Shown one piece after another: positions 8,901 through 18,565 of a stretch of 28,113 nt of DNA (the first letter of the stretch is position 1; every line of letters begins with the position of its first letter). Position numbers and translations under genes: made by a program. Location of the stretch: assembly GCA_027579435.1 (NCBI GenBank), contig JANBPK010001135.1, positions 1-28,113 of the forward strand. The letters are read 5' to 3'. The stretch comes from Candolleomyces eurysporus (lineage: Eukaryota; Basidiomycota; Agaricomycetes; Agaricales; Psathyrellaceae). The notes under the pieces were generated by a model that was not told the DNA's origin, did not search any database, and saw only the letters and a list, made by a program, of their open reading frames with translations.

Positions 8901-10186
8901 ATGCCCTCCAAATCTTTCGCTTCCCTCTTTTCCTCCCTCCTCTTTCTTCTTCCTTCTGCCGTCCTTGCAAACAGGCATTTCGACATAATAAACAACTGTC
9001 CGCTCTCCCTCAACCTCCTTATCAATGGTAACTTCGAAGGTACACTCGCCTCCGGTGGCTCGACCACACGCGACTTCCCCGATGTGTGGAGTGGTGTCAT
9101 TTACAGTGATTTCAATCGAGGGAATGTGGATACGGCTGGAACTGTTAGAGCTGGCTTCCAGGGGACTGTAAGCACACATTTCTAAACTCTCACTTTGATT
9201 CTTACTTTTCTCGGCACTCACGTCATCGTTATCGTCATTCTCGAATCGAACAAACAGAACTCCTACTACTACATAGTAAAAGACCCCAAATGGCTCAACG
9301 TCGGCATCAACATTCAACCTATCGACCGTGCACCTCGAGGAGGGTTCTGTCCTTCTCTCGAATGTCGCGTCACCACCGGCGATTGTGAGAACGCGTATAC
9401 ATCCCCAGCCCACGAGCTTCCCCGGCGCCTACTAGTGCGCCACCTGCGTCGCCTTTGGCGCAGTGTCCACAGACCGGAGCGGTCCCTGCCGGTTATCGCG
9501 TTACGTGAGTCCTGTATTTCCTTGATTTCCCAACTCGAAATAGAATGCAAGAGCTGATGTCCTACGATAATGCAGCTTCTGCCCGGACGGTACTATTCCC
9601 AACTACCAAACTCGACCTAACAGTATCCAACCCAAACGCGACCCGACGAATAAGTGTGCCGACGTCCAGGGTGGTGTATTACAGAACGGCCAACCTGTCC
9701 AGATGTACGTGGTCTTTCTTCCTCCACCGCTGCTACATCTGTGTTTACTGCACGACTGAACATAACCTCAAACAGCTACGACTGCAACGGCACTGGGGCC
9801 CAGAAATGGGTAATCAAACGCGGTGGCCAACAAATCATGCTGTCTGGTACCGGATACTGCCTCGACGCTACCTCCGCGAGCCCTGCGAATGGCGTGAAGA
9901 TGAAGATCTGGGAGTGCTTGCCCAATGTCCCAGCACAGCAATGGACCTATACGAGCCAGGATACGATTGTTTTGACGGGGACTAGTGAGTTCTTTCTTCG
10001 TTGGCTTCAGTCGTTCAGATGTCTTTTGTCCTTTTTTGAGAAAGGAGTTCGAAGAAAAGAGCTGACTCGGTGTGATATATGATAGACAAATGCCTCGACC
10101 TCACAGACGGAAGCCTCGCCAATGGCAATAGGATCCAGGTCTGGGACTGTGCAGCTGGGAACGATAACCAAGTTTGGATCATCTAG
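8901..10186 (+). CDS. Secreted thaumatin-like + ricin-B (CBM13) lectin, frame-broken
   Basis: Five exons: 8901-9167, 9258-9504, 9576-9704, 9776-9984 and 10086-10186, with introns of 71-101 bp. Residues 1-23 form a signal peptide (hydrophobic core SLLFLLPSAVLA). The N-terminal half reads FDIINNCPLSLNLLINGNFEG and later SYYYIVKDP, like fungal thaumatin/osmotin-like domains. A Pro/Ala/Ser-rich linker leads to a ricin-B-type beta-trefoil region with three QxW motifs: AQKW and AQQW in exon 4 and NQVW in exon 5, each after a Cys-containing strand. It is expected to be extracellular and to bind galactose-type glycans; this is a lectin module, not an enzyme. The exons total 953 nt, one short of a multiple of three. 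The break lies at about 9401-9412 in the linker, judged from the linker frame and from the related fragment at 4535-4712, which has one more base. It may be a sequencing error or a disabling mutation. Confidence 0.75.
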
Positions 10187-10828
10187 TTCTCTAACTCAGT
10201 AATCTACCAACCAAACTCAGCGCTGGTCTTTATCGAGGACTCAACAGTTTAATCAGACTTGGAACGGTTGATACTATTACTATTTACTGCTACGCACAAA
10301 TAGGATTATTCGTAGTATAGGACACTCGTTAGTCGATCGAAAGAACTCTCCATAGGTAAACTACTTCTCGGACCCATTCTGTACTCTTGGGTATCAGTTA
10401 TACTCGAACAGAACGCTACTTCCTTTGGCCAAAATAGTTCGTGGCTATATTCTGCGGCCCAGCCCTCTTCTCCCTCCTGTCACTGTTTGCGATGAACTGA
10501 ACAGCACTTTCCGGAATATATTAAGGGGTATAACCAGGTCATAATATCCTCTTCACGGAGTTGTATGTGAGAAGAGCAAGCTTGCGAGTGTCGGGGTCCG
10601 ATCGCAATTCCAGCAGCACGCCAGAGTTCCTGCCGGGTGCTAGTGCAAGAGAGGGCCATACATTTAGATCCCGTTCTACACAGGGAAGTAGCTAGATCTC
10701 AGTTGTAGCATTTGACAGGCTATCGAGATGCGAGAGGTTGAGACGAATGCTAGCCACTGTTTACCTTACCCTTTCGCTTGTACTCATAGTTGACATTTAA
10801 TGTTCGATGCAGGGATTGGCTCTGGTTG
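10187..10828. other. Intergenic region, nothing recognised
   Basis: Downstream flank of the lectin gene and of the convergent minus-strand gene at 10829-11941. No open frame of interest, no RNA gene and no repeat was seen. Confidence 0.5.
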
Positions 10829-11941
10829 CTACTCTGGTCCTGGCTCTGGCAGGAACACTGGCTGCAGCATTGGCATGGACGATATTAATGGAATGGAAAC
10901 GGACGCTGCGACAATAGCAATGGCTGTGAATCCTCCCTGTTGGATCTCACACTTTCTGCTTGGAATGGTTTCCGCGTAATCAGCTAAGGTCTCACACGTT
11001 CGAGAACCCCGCTCTCTAGCATCAGTCAGGAAGATTTTAGAAATGTTGATTATCCTGACCGAGTGCGCGGTCGGTACCTGCAGATTAAGGTCCGTGAGTA
11101 GTCCCACGTCAGATCCTTGCATAACGTCATTCGAGGATTCGCAGCACTGGTGGAGAGGTGCGAGCAACTCTTGTAAGTTTTCCTTCTCAATCGTGCTACA
11201 ATCCGATGAGATCGTTGACCCTTTACGGAGCCTTGATTGTGACGTGAAGCAGTTCGTTGAATTCGGTGCGGTCATTGAGACTGTCGCCACTTCGGCTGAG
11301 AATGGCGCGTCGACCAGTTGACGCATCTTCAGAGCGGCTAGTAGGCTTTCGCTCGGCCGTTCAGGGCTCTTGTTCACTGGTCGTCCTTGTAGGATTCTGT
11401 CACCGGCTTTGGCTCCATGAGCGGTCCTGAAACTCGTCATACCATTTGGATCGACTCTGCCGTCAAGAGGCGGCACCCATGGAACACCGCCTTTGTCGTA
11501 TGAATTCCTCGTGTTGACCAACGCTATTGATCATATTTGGCCGACTCCGACTCTCACTCTCTCCGACTTCGTAGACTCCGATTCACTTCGACCAAGCTTG
11601 GAGTATCGCCAAGATTCTTTCCTTCTCGCCCACTTAATGAAGATCGCTCTTTTTCATCTCTGTCCTCCTCGTCTTCTTCGTCCCTTTATCTTGTTTTCAT
11701 GTCTTCATCTTTCTCTGGATGAGGCACTGGATTTGGATCTAGTATTGGGTAGCCTTCCGCTTCCGACCTCTCCGCCTCTTCCTGGTCTTCCTCCAGTTGC
11801 TCTTCGTTTTCTGCCTGCTCCTTGGAGATCTCGGTACATTTCCAGCTTTTCAGCTCCCAGGTCAAGTCAAAGGCGACTCCAAGATCGAAATATCCTTTCA
11901 GAGAAACTACTTCAACCGGGACTAATCTTGGCAGCTTTCAT
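10829..11941 (-). CDS. Unidentified protein, gene model uncertain
   Basis: The safest part is the final exon: an open frame from about 11521 to the stop at 10829 with purine-first codon bias, including GGVPWVPPLDGRVDPNG and TAHSVRIINISKIF. A likely upstream exon contains the acid-rich EQAENEEQLEEDQEEAERSE (about 11800) and GREGKNLGDTPSLVEVNRSL (about 11600). A 50-bp intron (GTGAGA donor) would join it to the last exon. The natural start is the ATG at 11941 (MKAAKI), preceded on this strand by a CT-rich leader. To reach the main frame from there one base must be skipped, and an in-frame TAA near 11695 must be removed by an intron or be an error. Alternatives are two separate short genes, or a start at the ATG at 11440. 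I do not recognise the family. Confidence 0.38.
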
Positions 11942-13016
11942 GATCGGGGCTGGAACCTTGATCGAAGAGTTGAAGTCTACAAGATTGACCCTGCGGCTAG
12001 TGAGAGTGTTGCTAGGGGGGATGTTGAGATGCCGGAGGAGTTGAAGGCTGGTGCGCAAGATGAGAGGAAGATTGGGGTTGTGGGCGATCAGAATATAGTT
12101 GCGGGTCTGGCGTTTGTTATGTTTCCTTTTTCATATTCGTACCGTTTTTTTTTAGTTCAATTCGGTAGTTTTTCTCCTTCGACGCCGTTCTCCTTTCCTT
12201 TTCCCTATTCGTCACCCTCTCCTTTTTTTCCTCTCTACCACATTCTCGGCGTCGTTTCCTTCACGTGCGAGAGATGTTTTGTCGGACGTTTCGAGAATTC
12301 CTATTGACGTATACCCCTTATGATAATTTACGTTCGATGTCATTCTTTTGGACTTTTCCGCGGGGTCATTCGCTCCTTGTTGATTTTGTCTTTCATGAAA
12401 CCCATTGAAATACCATTCAGCAACGGTTGTGTTGCTCTCCTAGCTCATTTCAATTGGCAGCGGAGGACAATTATCAACGAGACTAAGTCAGCTTGGTATA
12501 CACAAGTACTCCTGGACTACATATGGCCTGCAACGTGTAACCCTCGAAGAGCTTCAAGATGTCGGATACCCGATCGGCACATATGTCACCCGGTAAATCG
12601 TAGCATTGTATCCACGCTCAGAACCCCAAACCATAAGCTTGGAGAACCTTGAAATGACACCTTGAGCCCGACACGGAAAGGTCATGGTCAAAGTAAGGGG
12701 AAGGGATGCTCTGGTCGTCTCTATCACCTACACATCGATTTAGTTCACAAAGCGTTCAGCGGCTGCCCATTTCGGGCTTGCCGAGGGTAGAGCAGGACCA
12801 TGGCCCCTCTAGTCCAAGGTAAACCAAGATAGAACGTTTTCCCCGCCAGCACGGATAAGCGCTTCTGGTATCCCATACGATGCCGGCGTGCACTCGATAT
12901 GAACAACAAGGGAGATAGGTTGGTGATACGTATGTATTGTACATGTGTTGAGAATAATACTAAATGTCCAACTTGTGCTTGGCAAAAGTGGGAGCGTAAT
13001 AATTTACAACGTAAGT
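11942..13016. other. Intergenic region with long pyrimidine tracts
   Basis: No gene that I can support. On the minus strand, 11950-12110 is CT-rich and looks like the leader of the gene ending at 10829. The plus strand is strongly T/C-rich from 12120 to 12240. Frames at 12320-12652 (plus) and 12745-13020 (minus) have no familiar motif; the latter lies in the 3' flank of the gene at 13017-13780. Confidence 0.4.
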
Positions 13017-13780
13017 TCACAGTGGCAGCACACGCCTGGCGCCGATGGCTTCGATGAGCATGTTTTCCTTCGCCTCCCAGTCAACGACAGGGTCGTTTGG
13101 TAACCCATAGAAGGCGAGGTAGCTCTTGAAGGCCGCGATGTCGTTCTCTCTCAGGCTCACGATCGCGGCGATGCTGGGCAATTCAGGCAGATGCTATAGA
13201 GGCAACACATACACAAACGCGCGTATCAGTTCAGTTCAGTAAAGGTATTCACAGATGCATCGTTATTCTAGCGTACCGCGTCTTCGATTGGATGACGATG
13301 ATTGCGATTCAAGACGGGAACGAACGGAATGAAGGCGCCATCGACACTGTCGCGATTGAACGACTGAAAGAGGTAAGGCGGAGTCAGTCCATGACGAGGA
13401 TATAGCGGATAAAAGAATGTACAATAGCTGTCGTTCGCATCAACACGTTCAGCTTTCCCTGGAGTTCGTTCTTCGTGGTTTGGAGTTCGTTCTTCATAGC
13501 TCCGAAATCTTCTTCCACTTTGGTTTGGAAGTCCTTGAACCATTGAGGTGCTTGAGCGGCTGCTTTTGGATGTCACTAGCGCAAACAATGAAAAGGTAAG
13601 GTAAACGCTACCATCAACGTCCATTCCCGCGTCCTCGCCCTCTTCCTGGACCCCGCCCGCTTGTTCTTGGTTTTGCTCTGCCCCCGGCTGGGGTTCTTGC
13701 TCTTGCTCTGGCATGAGCGCACGTTGGACTGCCTGCCCCGCCTCATACAGACGTCGGAGATCCTGTGGGTTGACTGTCAT
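13017..13780 (-). CDS. Mug135-like hypothetical protein
   Basis: Four exons on the minus strand: 13780-13612, 13559-13423, 13363-13277 and 13193-13017, with introns of 52, 59 and 83 bp, giving 189 residues. The N-terminus (MTVNPQDLRRLYEAG) is followed by a Gln/Glu/Pro-rich acidic stretch. Exon 2 encodes a probable coiled coil: QWFKDFQTKVEEDFGAMKNE, then two TKNELQ-type heptads. Exon 3 contains GAFIPFVPVLNR, and the last exon LPELPSIAAIVSL, then an aromatic helix FKSYLAFYGLP. An acidic leader, coiled coil, PF.PV segment and LP.L.SI..I..L tail match, as I remember it, mushroom proteins annotated with the Mug135-like C-terminal domain, whose function is unknown. The frame is continuous across all joins. 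It is divergently oriented from the truncated LRR gene, with start codons about 100 bp apart. Confidence 0.65.
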
Positions 13781-13834
13781 GGGATCTAGCCAACGCGAGG
13801 TCAGTACACGATGAGGGAAGAATGAATATGCTTA

Positions 13835-13880
13835 CTCATCGCTCTCGCCAAAAATTGTCCAGANTTTACGCCAAATTAGC
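13835..13880 (+). other. Truncation breakpoint of LRR paralogue A
   Basis: Homology to paralogue B (16513 onward) begins abruptly at CTCATCGCTCTCGCC (13835). Upstream sequence belongs to the divergent Mug135-like gene's promoter and does not match. The N-terminal half of the protein, including the F-box, is missing here. An N at 13864 obscures the frame just before the first usable ATG (13881). Confidence 0.75.
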
Positions 13881-15260
13881 ATGGGTGGATCCGACCTAGT
13901 CACTGATATCGGCATATCCGCCGTTGTCAAGGGTTGTCCACTGGAGCGACTGGGTCTAAAAGGCTGCTCCAACATTACGGACATCTCCATTCGTGATATG
14001 TGGACTTACTCTCCCTATATGCGAGAGCTCTGTCTTGAATTTTGCGACGCCCTGACGGATCTCGCTTTCCCTTCGAAAGTAGAGGTCGATGAGCCAGGGG
14101 ATGCTCCTCAGGACCAGAAGGAAGACAATGCCGATCTCTCGGGCCAAGGGGAACGCAGCACACTGTCGGTTTCTTCTGCAGAGGGACTCGTGGTGAATAC
14201 TGATCCCCCGCAATCAATATTAGAATCCAAGGAATTGGCATCCACGGTAAGTCTACAGATTATTCAGTTTTATTCAACTACCTACTGAAACCCTCGCCAT
14301 AGGAACCTCAAGGATCCGTCTCCTCCCTCCCTGGCTTGACAGCGGTCGACCTCTGCCCTCTCGTTGTCCATCAAGGATTGACGAACTTGCGACTCCTGAA
14401 CCTCTCATGTTGTACCCGAATCACAGATGTTGCCATTGAAGGCATTATCGCTTGCGCACCCGGACTACGCACTCTGGCGTTGAAGAGATGCCCTCTTCTG
14501 ACTGACCGATCGGTCAAAGCCATCTGCAATCTCGGCCGTTCATTGCACTACTTGAACCTGGCCCATGTTGAACAAATCACGGAAGAATCCGTCAAAAGGC
14601 TTGCTCAGAGCTGCAACAGGCTACGATATGTCGACTTCTCATGTCAGTGTCCATCCTTATAAGCCCGCTCGCGTCTAATAGTATTTACACCCTTGCTTTA
14701 TCCATAGCTTGTATCAATCTGACGGACCAGTCAGTTCTGGAACTATCTAATCTACCCAAATTACGTCGCATCGGCCTCGTGCGGGTATCAAAGCTAACAG
14801 ACGCCGCGGTTTACGCTCTCGCTCAACGAAGGACAAGTTTAGAGAGGCTCCATTTGTCCTACTGCCCGAACGTATCTGTCAAAGCGATACATTTCTTGCT
14901 CGAAAGAGTTGACGGGCTGACCCATCTAAGCCTGACGGGAGTCCCCTCTTTTGTGAATTCCAACTTGGAGCTCCAAAGATTTTGTAGAGAACCTCCAGAA
15001 GTATGTGCACCCCTTAGATCCTCTGCTCTTTTTTCGTGTTCTCACATATTTTTATCCCGATGTAGGACTTCAAATCCTCCCTGCGTCCAACTTTCTGTGT
15101 GTACTCGGGAAAGGGTGTAACGCAACTTCGAACGCGCCTGCGTGAACTTGATCAAATTCTTGACCTGCAGGAGCTTGCGAACACCGTTGGGGACGCACCA
15201 CCAGCCGTAGGAGAGGTTGGAAGCGACTCTGACTATTCCGAGTTCGAGGCTGATGTATGA
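13881..15260 (+). CDS. Grr1-like LRR protein A, truncated, no F-box
   Basis: Four exons by comparison with B and C: 13881-14246, 14303-14642, 14708-15000 and 15066-15260, keeping frame for 397 residues. The product has AMN1/Grr1-type leucine-rich repeats with motifs such as NLSCCTRITDVAIEGI, LTDRSVKAICNLGRSLHYLN and KLRRIGLVRVSKLTD. It ends with the family tail (FCVYSGKGVTQLR; GDAPPAVGEVGSDSD). Relative to B it lacks about 260 N-terminal residues, so the F-box needed to bind Skp1 is gone while the substrate-binding repeats remain. The reading frame is intact, with synonymous-rich divergence from B and C, so it may be expressed as an F-box-less protein. Equally it may be a young pseudogene with no promoter of its own. 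Confidence 0.65.
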
Positions 15261-15770
15261 TAAATGGTGATGGACACATTACTAGCGCTTCCAACCTCTA
15301 CACTAGTCTCGTCTCATTTTGCAATGTTGCGAAGGTAGGATACAAAGGTAGACATTACGGGGTGTACCCGCCAGGCTTGTGCTATGGAAGTGAGGGCTAA
15401 ACAGAGTGTTCGAAATAGATCGGTAACTGGGTTGGAGAGAAACGTGAAGCTGGATTTTAGCTATGCGTTCAGGATGGATGTCTTGGCATCATGGATTGAA
15501 TAGATTATTAACAGTATTTTGTATGGCGAAGCCCTCAAGCTGTGGACTATGGCTTGGAGACTCCAAGGGCAGTGCCTCTTGCCGCACTGACAGCCCTTTT
15601 AGGTGCGCTTCCCACCCAGCCTCTCGCCGCAAACATCGGGTGCTCACTAATTGAAGTCTTTAATATAAGCTTCGTATCGTTGATAATCGCATCTTGTACA
15701 CATCCTGTCCTTCACCTTCGTTAATTTCTCGAATTTGTTGTTGAACCCTCCAGGAATCCCCTTTCTTCCA
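15261..15770. other. Intergenic region between LRR paralogues A and B
   Basis: About 510 bp without a gene: the 3' flank of A and the promoter of B. The last 100 bp before B resemble the same region before C (CGTTGATAATCGCAT / CGTTGACAACCGCAT; AGGAATCC just before the start), so the promoter was duplicated together with the gene. Confidence 0.55.
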
Positions 15771-17904
15771 ATGATCGCCCAAGCTGACGTCCCGACGAAT
15801 ACCCCAGACCTAGCCGGTGACCCTGCCAATAGTCTCAGTTTTGGAGCAACACGCGATGAGAAAGCTAGCGATTCTGTGTTCATGCCAGTTGCCCCATTTC
15901 ACAAACAATTACCACAGTCTTCGCCTTCCGGCCAATCCAGAGGGGATGGGCCCTTTCCAAACCGCTTGTATTCTGCGGTAAATTCCCTCAAGGAAAACCG
16001 TAAAATCGTCACGATCATCCTCAGATATCTTGACAATCGCAAGGTCCATAAAGACTCTCACAATCGGAAGGATCTCTCCACCATCCTGCGAGTCTGCCGG
16101 ACGTGGTCCGAATGGGCGGCAGAAATTCTGTGGTACACGCCGAATTTGCCCAGCTCCGCCACCTTGCAGAAGATAATTCACACATTGGAGTGTCCTAACC
16201 CAACTTTCACCTATTCAAAATTCATTCGACAACTCAATCTCACCATTCCCGGACCAGCTGTTGAAGACTCAATGCTCATTACCTTATCCCGATGTGAGCT
16301 ACTTGAACGATTGGTCCTCGACGGGTGCAAACAGCTCACGTCGGCTGCATTGGAGGCTACCCTCTCATCTTGGCCTAATCTGATCACCATCGACCTCACC
16401 GATGTATTTGAAGTTACTAATAAGGCCATCATCTCGCTGGCCGAAACTTCTAACAAGCTGCAGGGAGTCGATCTCAGCCGCTGCAGGTTCCTGGGGGACC
16501 CGGTGCTCATCGCTCTCGCCAAAAATTGCCCAGATTTGCGTCGATTTAAGATAGGTGGATCCGACTTGGTCACCGATATCGGCGTATCGGCTGTGGTCAA
16601 TGGCTGTCCACTGTTGTTGAAACTGGATGTTCGCGGCTGCTCCAGCATAACAGATACCGCCATTCGCGAGATGTGGACCCACTCTCCCTATATGCAAGAG
16701 CTCCATCTTGAATTTTGCGACGCCTTGACAGATCTCGCTTTCCCTTCGAAAGTTGAGATCGCTAAACCAGGTGATCCTCGGGACCAGAAGGACGACAATG
16801 CGGGTCTCCCGAGCCAAGGAGAATGTAGCACCCTGTCTGTTTCTTCTGCAGAAGGACTCGTAGCGAATACGGATCCCCCGCAATTAGTATCGGAAGCCAA
16901 AGAGTTGGCAAACGTTGTACGTCTACAGGCTATTATATTTTACTGAACGACTAACACTCTTGCGATAGGAACCTCAAGAGTCCCTTCTATCACTCCCTGG
17001 CTTGACATCGGTCGAACTCTGTACTCTTGTTGTCCACCAGTTCTCAAAGAACCTTCAATCCCTCTCCCTCTCATCTTGTACCCGGATCACAGATCTCGCC
17101 ATCGAAGGTATTGTCACCTGTGCACCGGGACTCCGCGAGCTGAGGTTGAGGAAGTGCTCTTTGTTAACTGACCGATCTGTCGAAACCATTTGCAAGCTCG
17201 GTCATTCATTGCACTACCTGGATCTAGCCCACGTTAATCAAATCACCAACGAAGCTGTTAAGAAGCTTGCCCAGAGCTGCACGGGGCTCAAAGATGTCGA
17301 CTTCACCTGTCAGTATTCCCCTACACTCTCCATTTGCATCCATCGTTGATTCAATACGCTGTCCTCAGGTTGCGACAAGTTGACAGACGAGTCTGTTGTG
17401 GAGCTATCCAAACTCCCAAAGTTGCGTCGTATCGTCCTCGTGAGGGTGTCTAAAATCACAGATGTCGCGATATACGCTCTCGCGGCTCGAGCGACATTCC
17501 TCCAAAATGTTCACTTGTCTTATTGCGAGCAAATAACCCTTCAGGCCGTTCATCTTTTGCTGGACAAGGCTAGGAAGTTAAAGCATCTTACCCTGACGGG
17601 AATTCGCGTTTTCATGGATCCTGAGCTTCAAAGATTCTGTAGAGAGCCTCCAAAAGTGGGTGCAACTGCTGACTCCCTTCTTTATGCATTGTCTCATACA
17701 TTCTTGCTTTAGGACTACAATTCGCGTGCAGCCTTCTGCGTGTACTCGGGGCATGGGATCACCCAACTTCGAAATCATCTAGATTCCACATCGATTGAAA
17801 TGTTCGACGAGCAAAGGTTTTTGGACGCGATCGGGGACGCACCACCAGTGGCGGGGAACTTTGGAAGTGACGCTGATTCCCGATGGTACGAGTTCGAGGA
17901 CTGA
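15771..17904 (+). CDS. Grr1-like F-box/LRR protein B (SCF substrate receptor)
   Basis: Four exons: 15771-16916, 16969-17308, 17369-17655 and 17713-17904 (introns 52, 60 and 57 bp), 654 residues. The start at 15771 was chosen by alignment with C (MIAQADV / MTTQADL); the frame is open slightly further up but without an ATG. Residues about 73-125 form an F-box-like domain (NRKIVTIILRYLDN, DLSTILRVCRTWSEWAAEIL). Residues about 165 onward are Grr1/AMN1-type LRRs, for example LTSAALEATLSSWPNLITID and CSSITDTAIREMWTHSPYM. An acidic Pro/Ser-rich insert splits the repeat array near the first intron. Known role of the family: F-box proteins bind Skp1 in SCF ubiquitin ligases and choose targets through LRRs; yeast Grr1 acts in nutrient and cell-cycle control. 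Odd feature: a 27-nt in-frame duplication inside the F-box (16033-16086). Confidence 0.88.
16033..16086 (+). repeat. 27-nt tandem duplication in the F-box of B
   Basis: ACAATCGCAAGG at 16033 recurs as ACAATCGGAAGG at 16060, exactly 27 nt later. It adds nine residues (RKVHKDSHN) between the LRYLDN and DLSTIL helices. C has no insertion at this point (LDNQDDLLTVL). Confidence 0.7.
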
Positions 17905-18565
17905 TGTACGCTATGACGACGGAGCCATTAGAGTGTTGGATTAGCATAACAAGTCAGAGATGATCGATAATAGTGTTATCGCGAGCTATGGGGGTGCTGA
18001 GGGAGCGCTAGGTTCCATTGCCATTCTGTTTCATTTCCCATTCTAAAGTCGGAGTCGGCCGAAGAGAGGCGTGGAATCTGGCCTTTTTGATTGTAACTTT
18101 TCGCCGCACCTACCTAAGGCCCACCGACTTTCGGTCACTTGCCAGTGTCACCAGCCTCAGGCTGAGGCGCCAAAGCCCAAGATCGAGACTAGAGGTACAA
18201 GAAACATGAAGCTGGGCTCCGCGTCCAATGGGAATAATAATAGAGCGAATGCATGGGTCGAGAATATTCGGAATGGTGAGGCATCTCAGAGGAACTGTAA
18301 CGCTACATGAACGAACCACTAATGGACTTGAACTGCCTTCGAAGTTCGAGCAACACCCACTGGCACGCGATTTCTCACGCAACCATTGCCGAAAATATCG
18401 GAACAGCCTTTCCTCTTTCAACCCTTGACACTTGCCAAAGAAATAGACGTGCAAGCTGGCCTTCAAATCGTTGACAACCGCATAGCGTACACGTACCGTC
18501 CTTTACCCTTGGCTACCTCCTAAGTCTGTTGAACTCTCTAGGAATCCTAATCCGCCTTCTCTCCA
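17905..18565. other. Intergenic region between LRR paralogues B and C
   Basis: About 660 bp. The final 100 bp are homologous to the promoter of B. Short plus-strand frames at 18018-18310 are not shared with the A-B spacer and look accidental. Confidence 0.5.

Noticed and set aside
8784..9413. 209-codon minus-strand frame
   Set aside because: Antisense to exons 1 and 2 of the lectin gene, whose signal peptide, splice sites and domain motifs are clear on the plus strand.
11493..12044. 183-codon plus-strand frame
   Set aside because: Leu/Pro/Ser-rich composition is what the antisense of an acid-rich coding stretch gives; there is no ATG near its start and no motif.
16211..16883. Minus-strand frames of 150 and 172 codons
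   Set aside because: Antisense shadows of the LRR coding exon of paralogue B.
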